From assembly GCA_009801085.1 (NCBI GenBank), contig VNWV01000003.1, forward strand, positions 1,364,001-1,428,000: a stretch of DNA of 64,000 nucleotides, read 5' to 3'. The notes under the pieces were generated by a model. It was not told the origin of the DNA. It did no database searches and saw nothing but the letters and a program-made list of their open reading frames with translations. The translations under genes and the position numbers were made by a program. Origin of the DNA: Lasiodiplodia sp. COLG20 (lineage: Eukaryota > Ascomycota > Dothideomycetes > Botryosphaeriales > Botryosphaeriaceae). Of this stretch, positions 55,484 through 64,000 are shown in pieces; within the stretch, counting starts at the first letter, position 1; every line of letters starts with the position of its first letter.

Positions 55484-58129
55484 ATGGCGCTCCTTACTCA
55501 TCGGTCCCCCGTTCATTATGGCGAGCAGCAGGGTGCGCCTCCGCATGTTTTGCTTTTGCACTTCCCAAACAATAGCTAACACAAGCTTCAGCCGCCATTG
55601 AGGACTTTCTCCGCAACTACAAGTCATCCTCCACCGAGGCAACGGACGCTCTAGAGGGCCTGCAGCTTGATGGCGACGACGAGGAGTACGATTTTATGGA
55701 CGAGTCGGACGACAATGGCCCCCAGACGAATCGCCCTGTGCGCAACCCTAAGCACAAGTACATGCAGCTCCTGCATGACGTCGCCGACCGCAGGACGAAC
55801 CACGTTTTGATAGAATTGGATGACCTGGATCAGGTGCGAGCTTCCTGCAGCTTGCGCTCATCCACTGCTGACATTGGTGATGCAGTATGAGAAGAGTCTC
55901 GGCGAGGACAGCCCCAACCTCCGCCTAGTCGAATCGGTCGAGAAGAACGCCCATCACTACATCGATCTTTTTTCGCGGGCAGTCGATAAAGTCATGCCCG
56001 AGCCGACCTCGGAGCCGACGTACGATTCCCCCGAGGCGCTGGTGAATGCTCTACTGACTCTGGCACAGCTTCAAGGACGACGTTCTCGACATTATCATGA
56101 CCCAGCGCGTGCAGCGTAACGAGAGAATAGAGGAATATGCCGATGCAGAAGACGAAGCCGCCGCTGACGACTCTGTCTTCCCGGCGGAACTGACTAGAAG
56201 ATACACTCTGAACTTCAAGCCCCTCACTCCCTCCGGATCGAGCAGCGAGCGCAGCTCCAAGGCATTAGCGGTCAGGAATGTGCGCGGTGAGCACATAGGA
56301 CACCTCATCACCGTGCGTGGTATCGCAACCAGGGTATCGGATGTCAAGCCCGCCGTCCAGGTTAATGCCTACTCTTGCGACCGCTGCGGTTGTGAGATTT
56401 TCCAGCCCGTCACTGCGAAGCAGTTCACGCCGCTTGTCGAGTGTCCTTCGAAGGAATGCAAGGATAACAACGCCAGAGGCCAGCTGTTCCTCTCCACCCG
56501 TGCATCAAAGTTCATGCCTTTCCAGGAGGTCAAGATTCAGGAGATGGCGGACCAGGTTCCCGTCGGCCATATCCCCAGGCAATTGACGGTCCACGTGCAT
56601 GGCGCAATTGTCCGTCAGATCAACCCTGGTGATGTTATCGATGTCGCCGGCATCTTCCTTCCCACCCCATACACCGGATTCAAGGCCATCCGGGCTGGTC
56701 TCCTGACCGATACCTACCTCGAGGCGCAGCACGTCAACCAGCACAAGAAGGCCTACGATGACATTGTTCTCGCTCAACCCACCATCCGCCGCATGAATGA
56801 ACTCGAGAGGTCCGGCCAGCTCTACGAGTATCTCTCCCGCTCCATTGCCCCCGAAATCTACGGACACCTGGATGTGAAGAAGGCGCTCCTGCTGCAGCTG
56901 ATTGGTGGTGTGACGAAGGAGATGGGCGACGGCATGCGCATTCGTGGCGATATCAACATCTGCCTGATGGGTGATCCTGGTGTTGCCAAATCCCAACTTC
57001 TCAAGTACATCACAAAGGTTGCGCCTCGTGGCGTCTACACCACTGGCCGTGGTAGCAGTGGTGTCGGTCTTACTGCAGCGGTCATGAGAGACCCAGTCAC
57101 GGATGAGATGGTCCTTGAAGGAGGTGCTCTTGTCCTGGCGGATAACGGCATGTGCTGCATCGATGAGTTCGACAAGATGGATGACTCGGACAGAACCGCA
57201 ATTCACGAAGTCATGGAGCAACAGACCATCTCCATCAGCAAGGCCGGCATCACAACCACCCTCAACGCCCGTACCTCTATCCTTGCTGCTGCTAACCCGC
57301 TCTACGGCCGCTACAACCCTCGCATTTCCCCGGTTGAGAATATCAACCTTCCCGCCGCGTTGCTTTCTCGTTTTGATGTTCTCTTCCTTATTCTTGATAC
57401 CCCATCCCGCGATGCCGACGAGGAGCTCGCCCGTCACGTCACACACGTCCACATCCACAACAAGCACCCCGAAACTGCGGGCAACGGCAAAGGGCCGGTA
57501 TTCACGCCCAACGAAGTTCGCCAATGGGTGGCTCGCGCCCGCAGCTACCGCCCGACGGTGCCACAGGAGGTGTCGGACTACCTGGTCGGCGCGTACGTGC
57601 GCATGCGCCAGCAGCACGCGCGCGACGAGTCGCAGCGCCGCGCCTTCACGCACACGTCTCCCCGTACGCTGCTCGGTGTGCTCCGTCTGGCGCAAGCGCT
57701 GGCTCGCCTGCGCTTTGCCGAGACGGTCATCGTCGAGGACGTCGACGAAGCGCTGCGCCTGGTCGAGGTCAGCAAGGCGTCGCTGTACCAGGACGAGCGC
57801 GGCCGCGGCGCCGACCAGACGCCGCAGTCGCGCATCTACCACCTCATCCGCACCATGAAGGATACTGGCGTCGCGGCCGTCGTGGACGGCTCGGCGGGCG
57901 AGCTGGATCTGAGGAGGGTGAGGGAAAGAGTGTTGGCCAAGGGCTTCACGGCAGATCAGTTCGAGGAGGCTATCGATGAGTATGCCATGCTCGATGTAAG
58001 TTTTCGCCGCCACTTTTCGAGAGTCGACATGGGTTGTGCTAACGTATATCGCAGGTGTGGCAAACGGCAGGTGAGGGCACGAGGCTTGTCTTTGTTGAGG
58101 CGGGGGATGGTATGGATGAGGATTTGTAA
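55484..58129 (+). CDS. mcm7: DNA replication licensing factor Mcm7
   Basis: Mcm7 is one of six subunits of the MCM2-7 replicative helicase. Exons: 55484-55532, 55592-55833, 55886-56019, 56069-57995, 58055-58129 (808 aa). The N-terminus is [31 protein letters not shown]-fold region with a zinc-binding set ([10 protein letters not shown] ... ECPSKECKD, about 246-275). MCM AAA core: Walker [14 protein letters not shown] (about 443), Walker [15 protein letters not shown] (about 500), sensor loop [16 protein letters not shown] and arginine finger SRFDVLF (about 575). The C-terminal helix bundle ends [24 protein letters not shown]. All introns are short (49-59 bp). The start at 55484 follows a cag typical of a leader splice site. 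ACGCGT boxes lie upstream. Confidence 0.97.
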
Positions 58130-60128
58130 ATGGAAGAGGATAGGTCGCACAGAGTTTCTGAGATTCGGGAGCGTTAGGAGTGGGTGGACGGCATTAAAAA
58201 AAGCACGATGGACGGGTGGCATCGATATCAGATTAAAGACGTGAGGCGGTAGGCGTTCATGAAGGCGTACGATTTTTTTTCTCCCTCTAGGTTTGTGATG
58301 AGGTGGACTGAGGGATAATTCTTGGTTGTCCCGGTTTTTTCTTTTCTTGCTATCCTTTCGTGGACGAGAGTTGTACTTCTGAGAAACGATGAATGCTGAT
58401 GTGTTGGAGCGTCCCGACATGCAAGCCCAGGGCTGAACCATCGACTCGTTGAAAGGTCCCTGATGTCATCCCTCTGCTTGGCTTACGAATGAGCTCATCA
58501 GTGATCGACGCGTGACGGCATCTTCTAATAGGCAATAAAAAGGGCATGTGAACACTCTTGTGTCCGGTGATGTAGTGTCTGACGATGCAAACGGCGATTT
58601 AGATTGCGATGGGCCGGTCGACTATACTAGCGGGAATTAAAATAGAAACAGATACAGACGTGGAGGTGGAGGAGGTGATGATGTTAGGTAGATCTATAGC
58701 CTCTCAACGCGCATCTATGCCTAACCTGGCATTTTAATTGTTCACGGACCAAGTCTTGCTATTTTTTTCCCTCTCATGTGGTCGGGAGCCAGAGAAAGCA
58801 TCTTACGCAACCTCCTTTCGAACTTCAGCAATAGGGCGCGATGTGCACATATGGCGTCAGCGAGGCAGAAGAAAGAATCAAAACAACTCAAGTGCAGGTT
58901 CCCGTAATTTTGCAGTATTGGCGCGCGCAGTTCGGCCGAGGCGGCGCCTTTTGGTCCGTGCTACTATGTACTGGGGGGTGTTTAGTAGGATGCTGGCCTG
59001 AACCGTTGTTTGTGTCAGTGTATGAAACGTGCCAGTGTTTTTTTTTTTTTTTTTGCGGTCGGCCTCTAACAAGAAGAATTTATTTGCCGCATCGTCGTTC
59101 TAATATCTTGAAGTAGTGTGATTTATGGGTACTAATTGGCGGGCTAAGTGGCACGCGAGAGGGGAAGGAAAAAGAAAAAAAAAAAGAGGCCACAACAGAC
59201 AGACACATCACTAATTCATACGGCGTCTTTCCGTATTGGGCATGGACATGGAACCAGAAAAACCATTGCTATCTCCATTCCGCTGCCGTCCGAGAAGGGG
59301 GCTGTCTCGGTTCGGGAAAGCTTGCATGGACAAACGGGGGCGGGGGGTGGGAGGAGGGCGATTGACTTTTGCGTCGAATAAACATGGGAGTGACGCGTTC
59401 TTGGACATTGTGGTGGTGTTCGTGCGGTCGCCAATCCGAAGCTTAAAAAAGAAACCCCCTATGAAGACGGCAGTTCTGGCGAAGCGATGTGGCATCTGCC
59501 GCCGAGTCACAGGCGCAGGCGAAATAAAAATAAAAGGCAATCCTGGGTAGCGGTACGAGGCGGGCGGCACGGACGACCTGCTGTTCTGGGCAACATGTAT
59601 GCTTATGTGTAGGCGGAGCGGGATAAGTTTGGACAGGCGACGAGGGGGAGGGGGAGTGTAAAATTGGCAACTATGATGTTGCCGCCACCGACTGCCCCCA
59701 GGAAATAAAGGCAATAAATGGGCATGGTTATGGCGAGCGGGCTGTCGCAATTTCTCAAGGGCCACGTGCCGTCCGTGCTGGCTACCCGCAACCGCGGCGG
59801 CGGCTTGTCGAGCCCGGCGTGCCGTCACCGGGTGGGGAGGTCGAGCGAAGCGGCAAAAGAAACGACACGCAACCCAGGGCGGCGTCTCAGGGAGGCCGGG
59901 AGATCGGCGGCGGATGATCTCAGTGGTATGAGCTGCGGAAATAACGTCGTGATGCGGGAACAGCCGCACGGCGCACTGACTCAGTCGGGCGCGACCTGAG
60001 GGTTGGGCTGGCGGGCGGAAACTTGGGCTGGAGCAGGGCATAAAGCTGACACGAGCCGAGCGACGCGGCGGCCGGCTGAGAGGAAACAAAAAGGGCCCGC
60101 TCTCCCCTTCACGCTAGCTCGGCACAAG
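58130..60128. other. Intergenic downstream of mcm7
   Basis: About 2 kb without a supported gene. Holds T- and A-runs at about 59038-59054 and 59171-59185. The long minus-strand frame 59211-60089 is Ser/Pro/Arg-rich and has no domain; I treat it as noise. C-rich leader precedes 60129. Confidence 0.55.
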
Positions 60129-60617
60129 ATGGACGTGGACGACGACCGCGCCGCCAGCCTGAGCGTCAGCATTCTGGTCTTCAAGGGCGACCCGCTCGAC
60201 TACCAGCGCCACCGCCACACCGCCCTCAGCTTCCGCCCGCTCTTCCACCAGGACGGCCCGCCCGCCGCTGCATCCCGCCCCGACTCGGCCCTCGTCATCC
60301 ACATCACCGGCCCGCCCGGCGAGCTCGGCTTCCAGGTCCACGACCGCTACGACGCCACCCGCGACCCGGGCCGCGAGCTCGTGCGCGCCGTGCTGGTCGG
60401 CACCCTGCGCAAGGAGATCACCAAGGCCGAGCTCGTCCAGCTGCTGGCCTCGGTGCCCATCGAGAACTCGGACCGCGAGTTCAACTGCCAGTCGTGGGTC
60501 GAGAAGGGCCTGCGCCTGCTGCGCCGCATGGAGTGGGTGAGCGAGCACGAGTTCGAGCAGGGCCTGGACGCCATGGTCGAGTGCATTCTGGAGGCCGAGG
60601 AGGAGCCCGAGGGCTGA
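60129..60617 (+). CDS. Small uncharacterised protein, likely conserved in fungi
   Basis: Single-exon gene of 162 aa, MDVDDDRAASLSVSILVF... The frame is open upstream (from about 60003), but the ATG at 60129 (aagATGG) is the best start. It looks like a compact globular domain: hydrophobic strands SVSILVFKG and SALVIHITGPPG, then FQVHDRYDAT, RAVLVGTLRKEITKAELVQLLASVPIEN, and NCQSWVEKGLRLL. The final pattern (a Cys in a C-x-S/T-W-V context, after a His/Tyr-bearing middle) recalls fungal DUF6914-like proteins of unknown function. I recall that pattern only loosely, so the family name is a guess. Very GC-rich with strong C/G third positions. Confidence 0.7.
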   Translation: MDVDDDRAASLSVSILVFKGDPLDYQRHRHTALSFRPLFHQDGPPAAASRPDSALVIHITGPPGELGFQVHDRYDATRDPGRELVRAVLVGTLRKEITKAELVQLLASVPIENSDREFNCQSWVEKGLRLLRRMEWVSEHEFEQGLDAMVECILEAEEEPEG

Positions 60618-61361
60618 GCTGCGTGCCGCGCGCACCTGCCACCAGCTGGCCACGGAGCCGCGAAAGAATGCAAAGGTCCAGGATGCCGGGGGAGTTGCGC
60701 AAGACAGGTGAGCGGCTGCTGCGCTCCGCCGTGGGCCATCGAGACTTACACACGAGCTGGCAGTTGCGTGACGCGACGTTGTGGTAGACGGACGTTGAAC
60801 CCACCGCGCCATTCCCCTTTCGTTCCTCCGCGCAGCCACACTAGGCCCGAATCCACCTGGCGTTCCTCCTCCAGCTCGACCCAAATTGGATGACACCAAT
60901 GCTGAGCCGCGCATGTGGCACCACTACCAACGTTGAAACAAGCTTCCGGCGGCGAAACTTTCCAGAGTCATGAAGAGCCCCGATGCTATTCTGCTATCGC
61001 AGGCAGAGAATGCACGTCCCCACCGGCGATCCCGATGAAAATCAACTACCAGTGATGGGAGGAAGGATACGATTTGGAGGGTAATTTCTAAAGCTTCACA
61101 CCATTCGATTCCTCAGTCTAGACCGTTTCCAGCTCAATACCATATTGTCGACCATCAAGAATCCTTTGCAGACCATCATCTTCACCACCCCGGGCAGCTC
61201 TGGCTACGCTGATTCCATACTCTTGTCGCCTTCTCACGCGCGGCGCCAGCATTCGCTCACAGTCCACCACTCACAAGGTTCTCACTCTCGCCTACTATTT
61301 TACCTCATGCCAGGTCACACCAGCCACGATTTCACCGAGAACAATCAGATCGACACCTACC
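60618..61361. other. Intergenic after the 162-aa gene
   Basis: Non-coding as far as can be seen; C/T-rich toward 61,330, like a fungal leader. Confidence 0.5.
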
Positions 61362-61823
61362 ATGGCGCCTGATAGTCCGGCTACGTATCCGCTCATGGGA
61401 CTACATCGCATACACAGCATCCCAAGACCTGGCCGGGAGGCGATTGGATGGTTGTGTGTCACGGTGCTCTACCGCGGACACAGGGAGGCGATCGCGACAG
61501 GGCCGGTGGCAGAGACAGCTTTGTCGTCGTCTCAGTGCTTCGTCCAACTGCAGCAGCCGGAGCATCTCCGTGCTTTGGGACAGCGTTGGAATGTGGTGGT
61601 GTCACAGCAACAAAGGCGCGCCGGACACACGCTGGTGTCACCTGGTCCCCACGCATCGCCCTCGGCTCATGCTGGTCTACCCGCAACCGCCTGTCCTCGG
61701 AATCAGTTCCTCTATTCAGAATCATCTCACTTCGCGGACCGTGCAACGCTTTGGACCTATCCCGGATGGCGTCTTTGTGGGATCACAGAACAGTTCTTGA
61801 AAGAGGGGGGTAGGATGGGTTAG
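61362..61823 (+). CDS. Doubtful small gene
   Basis: A start in good context (taccATGG) opens a 153-codon frame without recognised domain. From about 61444 to 61813 all three forward frames are open, so which frame (if any) codes is unclear; a spliced product joining two of them is possible. The leader-like C/T tract upstream is the main support. Low confidence. Confidence 0.3.
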   Translation: MAPDSPATYPLMGLHRIHSIPRPGREAIGWLCVTVLYRGHREAIATGPVAETALSSSQCFVQLQQPEHLRALGQRWNVVVSQQQRRAGHTLVSPGPHASPSAHAGLPATACPRNQFLYSESSHFADRATLWTYPGWRLCGITEQFLKEGGRMG

Positions 61824-62924
61824 CTGGGGGTTTGGAACGGGTGGGTGAGGCAATCATGGTGCAGGAGGTGGTTGGTGGGCTGGATTTAGGACGGCAAGGA
61901 AATCGTGTCTGGCGGGTACCATGGGGGAAGGGGGGTTTGAATTATTGTGGAGTTCTTGCGGAAAGGAAGGGAGTACATGGGGGTTGGGTTTAAAACGCTG
62001 GAAGCGACGGCTATTGGTATAGAGGATTGCGTGATGGAGTTAGGTTATGGGTTGAAGAAGTGAGAAACAAGGTTGAGAATGGGTCAAAAGGACACTATCC
62101 ATATGGGTACATCTTGGCCAGGCTGTAATCGATGGATTTGGTAGCCACCAGATGTAATAAAACTGCCATTCTCCAAATATCTTGTACCCTCTTACCTTCT
62201 CAGTAGAAAAACTTGACGTGGCATCGATTAGTATCCAGGTTCTTATTAACAACTGAGAGACTTATGCTTGAGGCAGCAAATCCATGCACTTCGACCTCTC
62301 GTATGCGTATAGGATCGCCATGAAAACACATCCGTATACAAATGTCTTGAATGGATGTCAACTCTGTAAGAGCCTCGCCCCGTCCCTTTAATTAGTCGGT
62401 TTCTGGCTCTGGAGATGCACTTTGACTGCAGCACTATTTTCACGCACGCTTCAGGCTATTGAGCGAAGACATCTGTTTGAATTTCAGTAATTCCTTTGCA
62501 AATCAATTTGATATGCTTCCGGTACCCGGGGCCATATCTTTTGATGTGCCGATACACGTGCCGTCTTCAAATATTTAGCATGATAACGTGCAGAACGATC
62601 GGCTCCAAGTATCGTTGGGCTGGATCTGTCTGGTACACTGTGCAGCTCTTCCACAATCTCATCTTCCATAAAAAGAAATGCAGATTACGATTCACTTGGG
62701 ATTCTGCCAATGCGTTATTGAAACAAACCCTGAAGTGAACGGTATGTCTGCATTTCCCTTGAGTTCAATTACAACTACGGGCTTGTACAAACTTCGGCTT
62801 CACATGCTGAACACTTGACTCGGAAACACGTTGCCTAATATATAGCTGATAACCCCCGGTAGATGTACTGAGGTACAACGGTCCGTCCGAGAAAGTTCCC
62901 AGGTATCATCCGCTCGGACTCGCA
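61824..62924. other. Gene-free AT-rich stretch
   Basis: AT-rich and without convincing frames. No repeat recognised. Confidence 0.5.
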
Positions 62925-63420
62925 TTAAATTGCATGCAACCGTAAAGAGTAATTAATCTGTTCGTACAGCTGGCAGAGAGACTCCAGGCTTTTCTTACAG
63001 GCCTTTCGAGTCGCTCTGTCGTCTTCTTGCGAAGAATACCGCTGCAGGACTCTCAGTATCGCGCAGACGATAGTCAAAAACCAGGTATCCAGAAGTGGAT
63101 TGGCGTGGTTTGTATTCGACATTCGGTAGTCTTCAGGGCGGCTCCTTCTAAAAATTAACTGGAATCTATACCTCGAAATAACTCCGTAGGGCCTGTGTAC
63201 GTCATGATGACTGTTTTGACAACCTCTTTGGGAGAGGGGGTAACATGCCTTGCCGTATACGCTCGAAAAAAGCTGAGTAATTTGTAACATACGGTGAAGC
63301 TGATTGAACACTTCATCACCAAGCATGATTAGTCTGTGCTTCTCTTTCAATATCAGCCCCGCTTTAACATCGCAATATCCTCTGACTGCCGTGAAGTGAT
63401 TGGCTCCGATTCGGGCGTGA
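62925..63420 (-). pseudogene. Possible gene fragment, unknown family
   Basis: The minus strand holds a 141-codon frame that can be extended upstream to about 63,420 (KAGLILKEKHRLIMLGDEVFNQ before the first Met). A separate frame at 63353-63682 (Ser/Pro-rich) overlaps in another phase. The C-terminal part (NPLLDTWFLTIVCAILRVLQRYSS) is amphipathic-helical, as in C-terminal regions of some fungal regulatory proteins, but I cannot name a family. The phase change could be an intron, a frameshift or chance. Confidence 0.3.
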
Positions 63421-64000
63421 GGCTGCCTCTGGGCACTGGGGTAGATGGCGGTCTTTGAGCAGAGCTTAGCATCAGAGCGAAAACGGAGCGATTAAGTGGA
63501 GGTTCTTTCGCAACAATCGAGACTACGCAAATGGAGCCGATTGGCCCAGTCACCCTGCGATTCCATCTGCTGTGGCCGATCCCAAATTCCAGTCGTGTTG
63601 GGCTTCCCCTGAGAATATTCCTTTTGAGACCTAAAATGGCAGCGCTAGGAGCTTCTATGACGGCGATGCTCTGGTATACCAATATTTGTCACGCTGATAT
63701 AAATGATCTGCGGAGACACAGTCTAGTCTCTGGTGATGGCTAGTACAACGTCGATGTGCCGAAAGGTGTGGTGGGCCCTCAGCTGAGGCTTTGAATCGGA
63801 ATTTGCTCCGCACTGAATCAACCAACGAGCATCGGAGCTAAATGTGGAACGGGCCTACTACTGGTTTCGGATTTTGGGTGCCCTTCGCTAAGTCACTTCC
63901 AGTTCCGAGTCACCTGTCTGCTACGCTTGCATTTCGGCGGCACTGGAAGGAGCACCCAGCAGCCCTGGGTCCCCGCACGGCTTCTCCCGGTGAATAGCGA
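63421..64000. other. Window end, no supported gene
   Basis: Short frames only. No RNA gene or repeat recognised. Confidence 0.5.

Noticed and set aside
56505..58013. 502-codon minus-strand frame
   Set aside because: Antisense of the conserved Mcm7 AAA core; no family likeness of its own.
59211..60089. 292-codon minus-strand frame
   Set aside because: Low-complexity composition, no domain, overlaps the leader of the 162-aa gene.
1..64000. Search for CRISPR arrays, bacterial operons, rRNA or viral genes
   Set aside because: None seen; the introns and gene set are those of a fungal nuclear genome.

Overview
This window is nuclear DNA from a filamentous ascomycete (Pezizomycotina; a Dothideomycete would fit, but I cannot prove the class). 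Genes are close together on both strands, with introns of mostly 40-130 bp and GT..AG borders. Start codons often sit in a CCACC-ATG-like context. The set mixes universal eukaryotic genes (SMC6, APC2, eIF1A, MCM7, RPL11, SmB, MPC1) with fungal ones. Exon joins were worked out by hand from splice signals and reading frame, and every multi-exon model sums to a multiple of three.

Layout. 1-3188: 3' part of SMC6. 4035-6966: F-box protein with an acidic tail. 8350-8942 (-) and 9423-12341 (+): divergent eIF1A and APC2. 13912-15295 (-): BTB/POZ protein. 16358-18320 (-) and 18625-20994 (+): divergent beta and alpha subunits of a biotin-dependent acyl-CoA carboxylase. 20995-24532: long empty stretch. 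24533-25643: mitochondrial-type polyol SDR. 27032-28036 (-): SDR ending in SKL. 28901-30356: Ysc84/Lsb3-type SYLF-SH3 protein. 30957-31464: foldback repeat ending at an ambiguous base. 31485-31961 (-): weak hypothetical. 32630-33879: ATG5. 34519-35914 (-): ornithine decarboxylase. 37379-38548 (-): lysine-methyltransferase-like protein. 39266-40674: unknown protein. 40675-43888: AT-richer, repeat-bearing stretch with two MITE-like elements and an intron-containing tRNA-Gln(CUG). 43889-45955: secreted sulfatase. 46593-47323 (-) and 47797-48692 (+): divergent RPL11 and SmB. 49410-50531: MPC1. 51184-55135 (-) and 55484-58129 (+): divergent PEX1 and MCM7, with three ACGCGT boxes between them. 60129-60617: small unknown protein. 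60618-64000: little that can be supported.

How the genes relate. Most are single housekeeping genes, but five head-to-head pairs have 300-480 bp between start codons. The pair most clearly working together is the acyl-CoA carboxylase alpha/beta pair. Its alpha subunit ends in ARL (PTS1-like) and its beta subunit carries a PTS2-like nonapeptide near the N-terminus, so the enzyme may be peroxisomal. Together with the SKL-ended SDR and PEX1 this gives a peroxisome theme, although the genes are not one cluster.

The most unusual DNA structure is a repeat family with a conserved palindromic core (CGTCCGGACG arms around a 28-29 bp spacer) seen at three places. One copy is a perfect 215-bp-armed palindrome.
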